From: Morinoia aosen
Lineage: Eukaryota; Arthropoda; Malacostraca; Amphipoda; Talitridae
Reading direction: 5' to 3'
Assembly: GCA_030386875.1 (NCBI GenBank)
Contig: CM059563.1
Location: 14,526,001 to 14,590,000, forward strand
Length of the DNA: 64,000 nucleotides
Positions 1-13,244 of the stretch are shown here, in pieces. Position 1 is the first letter of the stretch. Each line of letters begins with the position of its first letter. The position numbers were made by a program, and so were the translations under genes. A model generated the notes under the pieces. That model was not told the origin of the DNA, made no database searches, and was given only the letters and a program-made list of their open reading frames with translations.

Positions 1-1104
1 AGTTCTACGCACGTTCAAACTTAAAAGTCCATGAAATTGTCTGGTTCACGGGAAGTTCATTTCCTAGACAATATTTCATATTCATGTGCTACAACTTACT
101 TCTGAGTAACTTGGTATGACGGCACTCTTAAAAAGAATGCGACTGTATTGAATCGTTTAGTATTATGTTTCAATGTAAGATTTTTCGATCGTTTGGTATG
201 TCAATGCCAAATTTTCATTATTAGTGTGATAATTATAATGTAAAAAGATAAAGCAGAATTTCACCATCACTCTAAATTGCAAATACCAAAAATCTTTACG
301 TATTTCCAACAAAAACCAACACAAACTACATTGCTAATATCAAGAAACGTTACTAACCGCCACCGCAAGCCTCGCACGATGCTGCGGCCGCATGCATGCT
401 ACACCACACACAGGCAGCTCTCAGCACACCATCACAAAACCGACCAGAAAAGACGAGTTATTCGTGTAACGAACAAGTGGTGCACTGCAAAGAATGAACC
501 ACGCGGCCCACATAATGCCGACACACGAGAATCTTCTTCTCAAACACTAGAATTTTATGCGTGAATATTAACAATGAATTTCTCTCGCATGATTAAAGTA
601 ATAAAAGAAAAAACGACGTCTACCTAAAGATGAAATAATTGTTATTCCCTTTGACGATTGTAATCTTCATTTTTACAGAGCATTTTTTTTAAATAATCTA
701 TCATCGTTGGAAGCTAACTTGAAATTGCAAGAAACACGGCATTAAAGTAGCAAATAGTAGCAGATTAAAGTAATAGCAGATACGGATGAATACATCTTAC
801 ACTAACCTCCGAATTCAATTCCATGCGGTATGGTTACTACGATTACCTACTGAGAATCACTGCTGAAATCAAGGCTTGTGTGACTGCGGTGGTAAAACTA
901 GAAATATTATAATACAGCGATTACCCCACAGGGTGCAAGTAAGCATACGTTGAATAGCATGATCATAAAACCCCTCATATATACACACCCAGTAGAAATA
1001 AAATTTGCCTCAATATTGTCGAAACTAAAACGAAAATCAAACTTAGTTTCCAACGTAAAACGTTTCGATGTTCGACAAAATATTCATGAGCGGCTTGGTC
1101 CCTA
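1..1104. other. A+T-rich intergenic or intronic sequence
   Basis: Open frames here are short, lack recognisable domains and mostly begin at non-ATG codons. If the TESK gene continues to the left, this stretch is part of its first intron. No gene, structured RNA or repeat was recognised. Confidence 0.4.
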
Positions 1105-1108
1105 TTAA

Positions 1109-2605
1109 GGACACCATGCTCAGGGCATCTGCAGTCCAAAAGTCGATTCTCCCGATTTTTTTTATTGCTTTAAACGAGTTTGAGATATGTCCCCGAATGT
1201 CTGTAAAAATATCAGGAACGTATCCCAGAGCTAACGTCCCCCCCCCCCCCCGGGAGGGGGAGAGCATCCCCCTTACGGACCTTTTTTTTCATTTTTGAAC
1301 CTAGAGCAATGAAATTTGGTATACTGATAGGAAATGCAATTTAGAATCATTTATCATTCATGACAAAATGAGATTTTCTTGAAAAGAAAATGGGAAATCA
1401 TAGAAAACGACATTTTTGGGGGGGGGGGGGGGGTTTCTAAATGCTTCTTCTCCTACAGTTTTTGAGCTACAGTAATGATTTTGGTATCATTGGATGCAGA
1501 ATAACGTGGACATTCATAAAAAAATAAAATTCTCAAAATTTCAATTTTACTTCATTTTTTTATATATTTCATCATTCATATTCCTCAAGGTAAGCATCCC
1601 CCTTCCGAATATTTTTTTTTAATTATTGAATTTAGAGCAATGAAATTTGGTATACTGATAAGAAATGCAATTTAGAGTCATTTATCATTTCTGACAAAAT
1701 GCGATTTTCTTGAAAAGAAAATGGGAAATCATGGAAAACGACATTTTTTTTGGGGGGGGGGGGTTCTAAATGCTTCTTCTCTGATAGTTTTTGAGCTACA
1801 GTAATGATTTTGGTATCATTGGATGCAGAATAACGTGTACATTCCACAAACTTGAATGCTTTTCCTCAAATTTCCAATATAAAAATTAAAAAAAAAGAAA
1901 AAAATCAAAATATTCAAGAAAATTCAAATTTATGACGTCATAACTTTGAAACAGGAATGAATTTTGAAGAACTTCTTAATGCATTGTGAAGCCCTTGTTT
2001 TTCTGCATTCAATGATACCAAATTAATCACTGAAGCTCAAAAACTGTAGGAGGAGAAGCATTTTTTTCTTAAATCGTCGATATTAAACAATCACGATTTT
2101 CAATACATTCGTTATAATACGGCCGAAGTTTACAAAACTAGAGCAATGTGGTTTGCTGCATTTGGAAGTCACATGTGTAATCTACAATTGCTATTTAGTT
2201 GATTTTCAAAAATTTGTACGTGAAATTTTTTCCGTAGACTTTTTACCCTAAATTTAAACTCTGACTATAGCTTTTTCAAAAAAATTCTATAAATTCAAAA
2301 TGAATTCAAATTCAAAAACCGGTAAATAACATTTTTGGAGAACACGTTGTACTTTCGCATGCAACAAACCGTATTGCTCTAGCTTTCTAAATTTCGGCCC
2401 CATTATAACGAATGTTATATATATATTTTTTTAATTTATCATGAATAACTCATTTTCTATGTCCCAATGCAAAAAAACTTATAGAAGAAAAGTTGTTGGG
2501 AATCTAGAGATCTAGTAGTCTGCAAATTTTCATAGACGTAAGTCCGATAGAAAAGAATCTACGGATGGAAAATCAAATTTTGGCCGACCGGTGAGCATGG
2601 TCCCC
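1109..2605. mobile_element. TK-1, 1.5-kb palindromic TTAA transposon, non-autonomous
   Basis: The element is bounded by TTAA on both sides (1105-1108 and 2606-2609). Its ends are GGACACCATGCTCA on the left and the complement of GGGGACCATGCTCA on the right, giving a 14-bp inverted repeat with two differences. There is no transposase frame. The interior is built from modules that recur directly and inverted: a module around 1440-1500 reappears inverted at about 2000-2060, and one near 2141-2170 reappears inverted near 2352-2385. Homopolymer C and G tracts occur near 1238-1262 and 1418-1434. TTAA duplication is a hallmark of the piggyBac and Kolobok superfamilies. The GG start leans towards Kolobok, but this is inference. 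Confidence 0.75.
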
Positions 2606-2609
2606 TTAA

Positions 2610-3504
2610 GAAAAAGCGCTTGATAAAGCTGATCAAAACAGCGAGTAAAATTCAAAATGACAAAATGTAATAAAACACAAAATATAAAGACCACTATAGT
2701 CAAGTTCACTGTGTAAACAGGAGAGCGCAAACGAAGAAAAGAAAACGAGTGATTGAATGAAGGCTCTTATCTACCGTTCGATACATGAATCGGATTTGAA
2801 AATTATTAGATAACGTTTTGTTCAGGTGTTCACAGCAAGTGTTCAATCTATTTGGGCTCAACCGCTTCCGCTTGGATTAAGACGATTATCAAAGTGAGAT
2901 TCAGTTAGCTTTTTACATAAAACAACGCACCACAATGATGTAAGCTTTGCATCTTCGTCTGTCTTCTGCGGGCAAGAAAAGTAGCGCAATATCTAGAATA
3001 ACAAAGGTAATGCGAAAAAAGAAACAGAGAGAAAGATGCCGCAGTGGAAGAGGTCAGTCGACCTGTGTGCTCGCCTCCCTGGTCCGGGATGGAGCTAGAA
3101 GAGCACCGGAAAAGTAAACCGAAAACTGGTTATTTTAACACGAGTATTCACTTTACTGCACTTAGGAAGGAATACTGGGAAGAAGTGTTAATTTCCTAAG
3201 GACGGAAACACACCCACTCAAGTGAAGCCCACTACTACATAACTTCCTCTTCAAGAAATGTGTTGTTTCGCTGCAAGACCATTACATGCAGCACAATGAA
3301 ACTAATAATTTCCAGCGTTAAAATGAAGATATAAATGCTTCAATTACGAAGTAAAACCCGAGTAGAAACTAACTTTTAAAAACCTGACGACAAAGGAACT
3401 CAAAGACAGCTAATACATCAAAGTGACATGGATTATCATATTTGGCTTGTTATGCCCGAACCAAATCCGTCGACAGCATTCCATCAAAAGGGCAACATAC
3501 TCAA
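2610..3504. other. intergenic or intronic sequence, nothing recognised
   Basis: No supported gene or repeat boundary was found. The frames are short and without family resemblance. Confidence 0.35.
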
Positions 3505-3508
3505 TTAA

Positions 3509-3730
3509 CACGTTGACTGCGACACGACCCACCGGTGGGTCGTGCTTAGGTTTTTCCTGCTGCGAAACGACCCATCGATGGGTCGTTTTGAAAAATTCTA
3601 ACAACCTTTCTAAATTAGTGGTATTTAACAGGCCCAGTTAATGTTTGATATTTACAAATTTGCTTATCACTTTTGACTTTAAATTCAAGTTGAATATTGA
3701 ACTTCGGTTTAACCCATCGCAACTAACGTG
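3509..3730 (+). mobile_element. PB-1, piggyBac-like MITE, 222 bp
   Basis: The copy is flanked by perfect TTAA duplications (3505-3508 and 3731-3734). The ends are CACGTTGACTGCGA on the left and, read from the other strand, CACGTTAGTTGCGA on the right. Two perfect palindromes sit side by side near the left end: 3523-3544 with core CGACCCACCGGTGGGTCG, and 3565-3588 with core CGACCCATCGATGGGTCG. The four arms share CGACCCA. There is no coding capacity. It is nearly the same length and sequence as the copy at 38016-38237, so these two are the youngest pair of the family here. Confidence 0.85.
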
Positions 3731-3734
3731 TTAA

Positions 3735-4838
3735 AATAAATTCAAATTAATTAACAGCTCAATTAAATATTGGAAGACATCCATAGTCGGGAGTTGGGAA
3801 AAGTTCACCCAATCCAACCGTCTAAACGGAGCGCTTTGAGCACGGGCGCATATCCTTCAGCACACCCACTCAAGATGGACCGTAAACTTGAGACGCAATT
3901 CCGGCCTGCACCGCCGGACAAAAACACGTCAATGACAGCCATACCATCGTACCGAATAGAGATGTAAAACTTTCAAAATGGACCTGTGCAGGAATGCCGC
4001 GGCACCCACGACAAATGCGGCTGACCTGACGGTCACACCGGTCACTCGAGCTTCGAGTTATATGCATTTTATGCGAACCTCAGATGTCACAGATAAAAAT
4101 TAGTCGAACCAAAAGCTCAATCAAGCATCGTACTAGTTGATTAACTGGGGCTAATTTTCAGAAGCATAATTGGAGGTTCGCCAAAGATGATACATAACTC
4201 AATGATCAACTGTAATCACCGCCCTTGAAAACACCAAAGAAACTTGATGGGGAAAATTCGAGAACTAGCTAGACGATGATGGATCTGCGGGCAAATCTGG
4301 TCCACACCGGATCTTCATTTTGGAGATGCCGTGGGAGGTCGTTTTAGAGCAGATGTAAACAGATGTCGTAGTGAGCCGTTAAGGAAGAACTTCTTAAACG
4401 GATATGCCCGCATTTAAATCACACTACAAATGACCCCTGCCTTTGCCGTCTACTTTAATGATTTGGAAGCATCTTGATATTGAGAACAAATCTGCTTATA
4501 ATATTCCTTCTTATTAACAGGAAACGAAGTTCTTTCCTTAACCGTTCGCGGAATAATGGAAGGTCAATTTATAACATCCAACTAAATAGGTAAGAACGAA
4601 ATTGAAAATTGCTCGAACATCATTCTGAATGTATCAAACCATCAATTTTATGTGCTATGCTGAATTCGTTCCTGCGAGGGTTGGACAATCGCAAAATATT
4701 TCAGGAAGTTACAACTATATAAATAAAAAAATTTAAATAAATATCCGGGTTCAATTTGAGTGTAGAATATGAATAACAAAAGAGATGGGTAAAATTCAAA
4801 ATAAAGCGTCCCGTATGAAGGCCCGTAGAGCGTTGAAT
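3735..4838. other. intergenic or intronic sequence, nothing recognised
   Basis: Slightly G+C-richer patches at about 3830-4050 and 4260-4390 were read on both strands for kinase exons and other domains without success. Confidence 0.3.
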
Positions 4839-4855
4839 TATATTGCATTGTATTA

Positions 4856-5160
4856 TTATTATATAAGAAAGTTTTAGCCTCCCTTAACCACGACAAAGAT
4901 GTTCCAAGAGAGGAAAAAAGAAGGCACCATTTAGTATGGAGTTGAGGGAACGTGGAATCTATGCACAAGGTGCACAGAAACAGTAAGCTAGGAAAGAAGT
5001 TCATGAAACAAGAAAGAGTTGAAGAAGAAAGTAGTAGGTGCTGAAAAACAGGACAGCAGTGAACCGAAAAAAGATGGTCCGTAACAAAACAAAAACCTAT
5101 TTAATTACAACAAAAAGGAAGCCCACCTAACCTTTAGCTCGGGCCCTCACATGGTTCCCC
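4856..5160 (-). mobile_element. R family copy 1, SINE-like retroposon with 17-bp target duplication
   Basis: This copy lies between perfect 17-bp direct repeats (4839-4855 and 5161-5177). It opens with an A/T-rich simple end followed by the family block AGCCTCCCTTAACC, and stops short of the GC-rich right terminus found in full copies. A constant left end with a variable right end is the truncation pattern of target-primed reverse transcription. The RNA sense is therefore read as the minus strand, with the left end as the 3' tail. No Pol III A or B box was convincing. Confidence 0.7.
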
Positions 5161-5297
5161 TATATTGCATTGTATTAATACTTCATCTGAAATTTACACA
5201 TAAACGTCGTAAACAGCACGTACAGATCAGATAAACGAGGATATTCATCTCCTTGGGCAGAGGACTTAATTGAGAAAATGCCTGAAGAACATCTTAA

Positions 5298-5518
5298 CAC
5301 ATTTCCTGCGAAGTGACCCCTCCGGTGGTCCCTTAGATGATTTTCATAGTGCTGCTGACCCCCCTGCAGTCACTAACACATTTTTTATTAATACTTAATG
5401 AGAGCTAAATAAACGCCTGATATAGTTAATGTTTGCTATTTTCGACGTTGATTACCACAATTGACTTTAAATTTGAATTTAATATTGAACTTCAGTTTAA
5501 CCTATCGCAGTTAACGTG
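5298..5518 (+). mobile_element. PB-2, piggyBac-like MITE, diverged copy
   Basis: Flanked by TTAA at 5294-5297 and 5519-5522, this copy has the same length and orientation as PB-1. Its ends are CACATTTCCTGCGA and the complement of CACGTTAACTGCGA. The left palindrome has decayed to CCCCTCCGGTGGTCCC, so this is an older copy or another subfamily. The right third matches the other copies closely. Confidence 0.75.
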
Positions 5519-6075
5519 TTAATCTTGAATCGAGGAGCAGTACACGGCGCTTTGTCGGGTGTGAATGTTGCAGCATCTCTTTGTCCACTTTAATCAAAAA
5601 CGCAAGCTTTTAAAAAGATCAAAAGCTGAACGAGCGCCACTCACTACAATAGAATTCACCGAATTCTCTTTACTCTTAACTGATATCAAGTTGAAGAACC
5701 GAAAATACATTTACTTGGCAAATATCAGAGAAATCAGAACATCCGAGAAATTCGAAAAAGATATACTAGAATCGTAGCGGTCTGGATTTCGACATCCGAG
5801 AATCGGAGGAGTAAATTGGTGGTTGAGATCGAATAGGTTGATAGTGGAGAGAATTGGATCCACAATAATAGCGCAACAAACAAGTACGGTTCGTACCTTA
5901 AAAAAAAAAGATTTTAAACCCATGGGTTGCGTAAAAGTATTCAGTTAATTTCAGAATAAACTAGCTGTACATAGAAGTTAGAATATGCATTCAAGGCTAA
6001 AAAAAAAACGTTTTAATTAGAACAATTTTCAATAATTATTTCCCCAATTATAAGCACGAGAGGCTACCTGATTTG

Positions 6076-6119
6076 CATACGCCTTTCTTTGGAGTGACGA
6101 ACAAAGCTGTGACGCCCTC
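6076..6119. repeat. 44-bp direct repeat, left member
   Basis: The sequence is shared with 7221-7264 at 42 of 44 positions. Both contain TTTCTTTGGAGTGACGAAC. The flanks do not match, so a larger duplication is not visible. Confidence 0.8.
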
Positions 6120-7220
6120 TAAAATGCGCACGCAAAAAATGGGGCACCTCCAGCCGGACAGGTTACTGACAGCAGACGCCTGCAAAATAAACAGCTCTAG
6201 ATGTACCTACGAGGCGTACAAGAATGGAACCCAAATAGAGAGATTAATTAGGACTAGCCAAGCCCGAACTCAAGTGCCCGTAAGTAAACACAAAGTAAAA
6301 GCGAGCCACAAGAGCACGGCCTTACAAGGCATAACCCGGAGATGCGGTGCCCCACAACACCGCTTTGAGCAGAGGCAGCAGGACCGCCGGCGCCGGACGA
6401 TACCAAAAAGGAAAGACTCGTGATCACAGCCGGTATCTCGAGAGCTCTGCTCCTCACGACCCAAGTTCTCAATTTCAAGTTTGATGAAGAGCCATCCAAA
6501 CACCACCATAAATGGGCTGTAATTTCAAGAGCGTTTCCAGCGGGTGGGAAGTAAGGAAACGTTTAAAATATGGTCTCCAGAGGTCACCTATAAATACGCA
6601 CATAGAGTGACAAAACCAGTTTAACTTGACGAAAACTGGTTCGTCAATCGATTTTTTCTTTTATTTTTGATAACCTTTCAAGTAAAAATATGGATGTTTC
6701 GTAAAACTGTAAGGCAAGACAGGCCTCGACTAGGCAAATCAACGATTATAATGAACAATTGACCTCAACAACTTGTTGTGACCCGAATCCCGCCATAACA
6801 GGAGTTATCAAAAACCGGATTCTGACGATTGGAAGAAAGGATGATTTTTTTTCTCATGACAATTTATGATTTTGATTTTTCATAATTTACGGCAGGAACA
6901 AGTATGTGGATATTAATGTCTAAACAATTTTTTATACAAGATTGTTCGTTCTGTTTGAATAACTAAAACTGGTATATTAAAGCTTTGATGAGTGGGCTCA
7001 GTCATTCTATAACTGACCTGGGTCAATAGCTTCGTATTTCTTCAACTTACGGTCGGTGTCCTCGTGAACACATCCGTTTTAGACCACCTCACGTTCAATT
7101 GGAAGGACAGAAAGGCGTCATTACATGAGAAGGATCTGTTAACTATTCATTTTCCTTCAAAGTATTGGCTTTTGCATCACTTTAATAATATAAAAACAAA
7201 AATAGCATTATCGAAGTGTT

Positions 7221-7264
7221 CATACGCCTTTCTTTGGAGTGACGAACAAAGATGTAACGCCCTC
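7221..7264. repeat. 44-bp direct repeat, right member
   Basis: Partner of 6076-6119, in the same orientation, with about 1.1 kb between them. It may be a fragment of an unrecognised dispersed element. Confidence 0.8.
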
Positions 7265-8945
7265 ATTTTATATGAACAACAAAAAAGGGACATTTAGTTC
7301 AAGAGGGACAGTTCAGTCGCACCGAGGCTACCTCTTCATATATTTTACTTTCATCTCAAAAATATCTGAGCAACAACGAACAGCAGAAACAAACATTTAA
7401 GTTACTGATTCTAAAAATTTCCCTCGTCAAATCGTCACTGCAGTATCACCGGGAAAAAAAATTTCGGAGGCAGCGAAGACATCCAGGAGGAGTTCTCGTA
7501 AGTTGTGATTGCAGCACGGCAGTGACATCACGAGTGCCCATAAACGGACAAGATGTTCGTGGAGTGCAGGCCCAGGCGAGCGCGTGTGTTCTCGTATACC
7601 CCGCACTAGTGCTCTCGAGTCCTTATTAAAGTGTATGACTCAAGGGCCGTCATCAATAAGCAGGAGGCATGCAGTCGCCGGCTCACCGCAAAATCTCTTC
7701 TACGTGGATTTCTTCAGTTATAAAAATGTTTCGCAAGAGAGATGTATAACAAAGTTTATATTGAGTTCAACTTGAAGGTTGAGTGACGACAATGAGCGAA
7801 GGCTTGAATAAGATGAGGCGAGGTAGATCGAATTCAATACATGGATGATTGAAATTTCATAGAAAATTCAATCTTTTTTAGTATGAACGTACACTCCGCA
7901 GTTTGGATGTGCAACATAGAAAACACATAGTTGTGAAAAGAAAAGTGCAATTAGGAAACCATATAATGATGAGGATGATGACCAACCATTCCACCCTCAA
8001 TATAAAGCGCACTTGCTGCAACATATATCAACTTAAACTTCATTTTAAAGCGCACGCGCAGCAATATTAACCACAAATTTAACTCCAGAAGCTGAGATTT
8101 GCTAGATTTAGATAACGCGATTTCGCTGATTCGAGTTCCACCATAAACTACGTACAATTTTCGAACACAATTTTGTAAGCGAGTGTTCAAATTATGGTTT
8201 ATGACTTAATTTTGCTGGCTACAACTAACTGCTCCATTCTTTAGTCCAGCAACAATGAAAATTTCAAGGTCGAGGCATTTACTCATATCATGCCAGTTAT
8301 CTAACAACTTCGGCGCCCACAAAGGGATTTACAGAACAAAGCTCTAAATCCAGGCTACCTATATCCCTGCAACGTAATACAACATAATCGCGCTGGTTCA
8401 TACCAATCTCAACAAGAATATAATTCACAAGCCAATATATTTCTTTTCTGTAAAACTACGAATGAGACAGACATATTAATTAAGGGACCGCAATGCTGGT
8501 TAACAAATTCGAGCAAGGATATCTCAATAATCATAACTCGATTTGATTAAACCAATGTTGTAAGCATAGCATCTCAATAACCGTCACACGAGAGAGCTCC
8601 ATTAGTCGAAAAGCTCATTGCACAACCCACACGGACTCTTTGACCCCACAACCCACACACGTCCATTAGCTGACAGGCCATCAATAGCGGAGACGGAGAA
8701 GAGCTCATTACATAGTAACTAGCTAGCACCGGAAAGACGGCCTCCACAACCGGGCTCTAGGGAGCCAGATATTTCAAGATCCTGTCATTAAGATCTTTGT
8801 TCAGATGGAAATTAGCAGCCAACACTATCTGAACGTCGAACGAGTTGTTATGCGGAAAAAACGTAGACAAATTCCACACAGGGATCGATTAATGAAGAAT
8901 GAAGTTATATTAACTTCTCCCTCTTCAGATGAAATTAGACTGGAT

Positions 8946-9262
8946 GAGTTAGTTCAAGTCTCCCCAACAGAAGGGTTCCAAAGAGAGGAAAGATGAAGGC
9001 ACCATTTAGCACAGAGGGAACGTAAAATCTACGTACAAGGTGTGTTCCCACACAATATTCCCTAGCGCAGAAACAGTGAAGACGAAGAAAGTTATAGATG
9101 CTGAAAAACAGGACATAATGAACCGAAAAAATATGGTCCTTAACCAAATAAAAATAATTTCTCTCAACAAAAAATGCCTAACTCTTAGGTCGAGACCTCT
9201 CACCTTCCCCCTAGGAGCACTAATTTCCATAGATACAATAGTGGTATTCCCCGAGGAATAAC
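8946..9262 (-). mobile_element. R family copy 2
   Basis: This is a near full-length family member. The landmark blocks run in order: TTCCAAAGAGAGGAA, GGCACCATTTAG, the cacaaggtgt block, the gaccgaaaa block and the terminal hairpin region around the gatacaata block. The right terminus is decayed. No clean target duplication was found. Confidence 0.65.
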
Positions 9263-10394
9263 TTCTTTCAAGGTGAGCTATAGTTTCTTTGTTTGTGAGT
9301 AGAAGAATAGATTGAATTTGAAACATTTTAACGACACATGTTACGATCGATAGATTTAGAAGCATAGCCGAGATGGTAGTTTTTCGCAACACATTTCACA
9401 TGCACCCAAATCCAACGGTCGACTGGGCAAAATCCTAAACAATGTATTATACGGGAACCAATAAAATTCATCATAGAACTTGTGGCACGATGCTGCACCA
9501 CCAGAAAGAGTCCATTTCAAATTCTATTAAATATTTACCTGATTTTCTTATCAAAGAAGAAATCAATTAACTATCAAAACATTCAGCCAATCATTAGACT
9601 CGTAAAACTGGCTGAAGATGCTTAAAGAAGAAAGCGTCCGCCGCGTGCATCTGCAACACAAAAATCACAAGGAAGTGCGAGTGTCCACTCCGAGCTGGAA
9701 CGGGTCGGGCGATCATAGCGGTACGGCGGTGACAAATGAACCTTAGCTCACACCTACTATTACTCTAGATCGGTGTGGGCACTGGCGCCGGGCAGACGGA
9801 GACTTTAACGGATACTGATGGCTCTACCTAGGAAACGATGGAGTGATGGATCAGCGCCTCCAAATCTGAAAATGACTACGAAAAGTTGGATCAACCATAT
9901 TTTTGCGCGCGGATATTGGTCACCACTTACCGGGATGCCGTGCATCACGTGGATGAAAAGCTGCATGTAAAGAGGTCAATCTAAGCAAGATCCAAAGTTA
10001 TTAATTTGATCAACAGTATATTATATACACACACCGGGAGGACTATTTTGTTTCGTAAAATTATGAAAAATGAAAGACACACAAATCCATAAATACATAT
10101 GAAGAAATGCAAAAAAAATGAAGAGTTTAAAAATAAGTGCAATTTACAAGAGTCAGAAAGGCAGTCTTCTTATGTAGAAGCAAATTTGTTGGTTTTACTA
10201 CGTGCGCGAACTGCCAACACTTGATACCTGGCTTAGGGTCATATTTCTAAAAAAGTTTAAACATTTAACCCACATACAATCTACATAAATTTTCCTTGAA
10301 CGCAAAACACACTGGCACTGACCAATTTAAGTAATTGTTGTCACACAAAATATTTTGCGAGAGGTGAAGCAAGCAGACAAGCACTGAAGAGTCT
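9263..10394. other. intergenic or intronic sequence, nothing recognised
   Basis: A G+C-richer patch at 9640-9960 was read in six frames without finding a domain. Confidence 0.3.
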
Positions 10395-10398
10395 TTGA

Positions 10399-11859
10399 GG
10401 GAAGCATTTCCGGGGGCTTTTTGGGGCATCTGAGTCCAAAGGTCGATTCTCCCGATTTTTGTTTTTATTGCTTTAAATGAGTTAGAGACATGTCCCCGAA
10501 TGTCTGTAAAAATATCAGGAACCTACCCCAGAGCTAACGTCCCTCCCGGGGGGGGGAGGGCATCCCTCTTACGGACCTTTTTTTTCATTTTTGAACCTAA
10601 AGCAATGAAATTTGGTATACTGATAGGAAATGCAATTTTGAATCATTTATCATCAATGACAAAATGCGATTTTCTTGAAAAGAAAACGGGAAATCATAGA
10701 AAACGACATTTTTGGGGGGGTTTTCTAAATGCTTCTCCTCCTACAGTTTTTGAGCTACAGTAATGATTTTGGTATCATTGAATGCAGAATAACGTGGACA
10801 AAAAAAAAAATCTGAAATTTTCAATTTTTTTCCATTTCATTTTTTTATATATTTCATCATTCATATTCCTCATCCCCATCCGAATATTTTTTTTATTATT
10901 GAATTTAGAGCAATGAAATTTGGTATACTGATAGGAAATACAATTTAGAATCATTTATCATTCATGACAAAATGCGATTTTCTTGAAAAGAAAATGGGAA
11001 ATCATAGAAAACGACATTTGGGGGGGGGGGGGTTTCTAAATGCTTTTTCTCTGATAGTTTTTGAGCTACAGTAATGATTTTGGTATCATTGGATGCAGAA
11101 TAACGTGGACATTCCAAAAACTTGAATGCTTTTCCTCAAATTTCCAATATAAAAATTTAAAAAATTAAAAAGAAAAAAATCAAAATATTCTCAAGAAAAT
11201 TCAAATTTATGACGTCATAACTTTGAAACAAGAATGAATTTTGAAAAACTTCTCAATACATTGTAAAGCCCTTGTTTTTCTGCATCCAATGATACCAAAA
11301 TCATCACTGTAGCTCAAAAAATGTAGGAGGAGAAGCATTTTGTTTCTTAAAAATAGGTTTTATAAAAAAAGTAACTTATCAACACGTTTGTCGTTATAAC
11401 TCCGAAGTTTACAAAGCTAGAGCAATGCGGTTTGTTGCATTTGAAAGTGACATGTTTGCTCTATCGAACTTATGGGGGCATTTCCAAATTTTTTCTGTGA
11501 AGCTTTCCGTGGACTTTTTTACCCTAAAAGTATAACTTTTGCTCTGACCCTTACAAAAAAATTCATATAAATTCTGAAAAAAAAAAATCAAAAATCCCCC
11601 CATAATTTTGATAGAGCATAAGTTTGACTTTCAAATGCAACAAACCGCATTGCTCTAGCTTTGTAAATTTCGAAGATGTAATGAATAATATATGTATATA
11701 TATAATTTCATTTTTTTCAAATAAAAAATTTTCTATGGCCTTATGAAAAATTTTTGTTTAAGATAAGTTGTTACAGATGTAGAGATCTAGTAATCTGCAA
11801 ATTTTCATAGACGTAGGTCCAATAGAACAAAAGTTGACCATTTTGTCAAAATGCTTCCC
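10399..11859. mobile_element. TK-2, 1.46-kb palindromic transposon with TTGA duplication
   Basis: Flanked by TTGA on both sides (10395-10398 and 11860-11863), with perfect 11-bp terminal repeats GGGAAGCATTT. The interior is homologous to TK-1 over most of its length, including the G-tracts, the gagcaatgaaatttgg block (twice) and the inverted modules at 11281-11340 and 11624-11662. The termini differ from TK-1. TTGA is a one-base variant of TTAA. No transposase frame is present. Confidence 0.75.
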
Positions 11860-12082
11860 TTGAGAAGAGATGCTTGAGTTCTGAGGTCACCTAGTTCAGT
11901 TCCTTGTTTTCGCGTAGCGATAGAAGGCACAAGACCTCCCCACTCGCACAACACAGCATCTCACAAAAATTAATTTTTGTACTCGGTAAGAATAATAGAA
12001 GACTCAGGAGTTTGGCCCTCAGCGAAACCGACATCTTGGCACAATTTTTAGGAGCTACGATGATTAGAGCCACGCATATTAG

Positions 12083-12420
12083 ATAAGTCGATTTAAGACT
12101 CTCTAACCACAACAAAGGCGTTCAAAAGAGAAGAAGGAAGAAGCCACCATCTAAGTATGGACTTGACAAACGGGGAATTAATACACAAGGTGTTTCTCCT
12201 CACAAGATCTCAGTGCATAGAAATAGTGAGTTTGAAAACAAATTTATGAAATAAGATTTAGGTCAGAGGAAAAAGTGGTAGATGCTGGAAAGCACCGAAA
12301 AAAGGTGGTCGGTGACAACAAAACCCTTTTCTATTTTAAACAACGCCAACATCACCATTAGCTCGGAACCTCGTATCTTCCTCCTGGGAATTGTGTGAAT
12401 AGCTTCCAATATCGAGTCAC
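12083..12420 (-). mobile_element. R family copy 3, diverged
   Basis: Recognisable blocks include CTCTCTAACCACAACAAAGG, aagccaccatctaag and ggtggtcggtgac, with a decayed right end near tcctcctgggaatt. The orientation matches all other copies. Confidence 0.6.
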
Positions 12421-13240
12421 TCGTATTTCTTATTGCGATACAGTTTGTCCTCCAAAATCAGTAGGGAATAAAGTGTCTCAACCTTTAAAAAATTGCCAAA
12501 TCGCAGCTGGAACAGCATATTAGGCTTTTACCGCCAATGTTGAAATGGATTCAACAAGAGAATATAGCACAACCTTAACATCAACTTCAGTAAGGTAGCC
12601 CGTAACAAATGTTACGCGCATTTTTGTTAAACTAGAGCGGTCGAGTTGCGAGTTGTACACATGGGAAAAAAATTTTAGATCACACAAAACGATAACATAC
12701 CTCATATATCAAATGTTGAATGGCTGAACTACTTGACCTGCTGGCAAATTAAAATTAAAGGCGCAAGCTTCAAACCAAGACTTACCTTTCTGGTTTCTAC
12801 TGCGATATATATTACCGCACAAGTTAATTTCAAAGACTGCTCGCAAATCATGACTGTTAATTTAAGCTTGCAATAAATGTTTTTCTAACTTTCATTGCGA
12901 CTTTTTCGCTGCACAAGCTAATTCGTGAGACCATTCCATAGTCTGAGTTAAAATCGATGTGATATTTAATTACTTTTCCGTGGGAACTGGCGCGTCATTG
13001 AGGAAAATGAAAAGACCAAACCACTCACAGAACGTAAAAACGCGCACTAAGAAAAGCGCGCAACCCAGATCACCCTCATGACTAACTAATTTTACGGTCT
13101 GACTAATAGGGGGAAAAGCAATAAATTAAAGCATTTGCTGCAAGTAAAAGACTAAACGAGAAGAATTTTTTACCGCACGAACAACACGGATTGGCTAAAG
13201 CGTTGGTGGGCGAACAGGAATGCTGACTCAGTGAAAAAAT
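12421..13240. other. intergenic or intronic sequence, nothing recognised
   Basis: A+T-rich, with no supported gene. Confidence 0.3.
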
Positions 13241-13244
13241 TAAC

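Larger units (their letters stand above)
5523..8940. other. non-coding stretch with one dispersed 44-bp repeat pair
   Basis: No gene was recognised. The only clear structure is a 44-bp direct repeat at 6076-6119 and 7221-7264. G+C-richer patches near 6080-6470 and 7500-7690 have open frames, but these start at non-ATG codons and lack recognisable domains. Confidence 0.35.

Noticed and set aside
6073-6499. Genes in the G+C-richer patch
   Set aside because: Frames on both strands overlap, start at non-ATG codons or lack domains, and no splice framework is evident.
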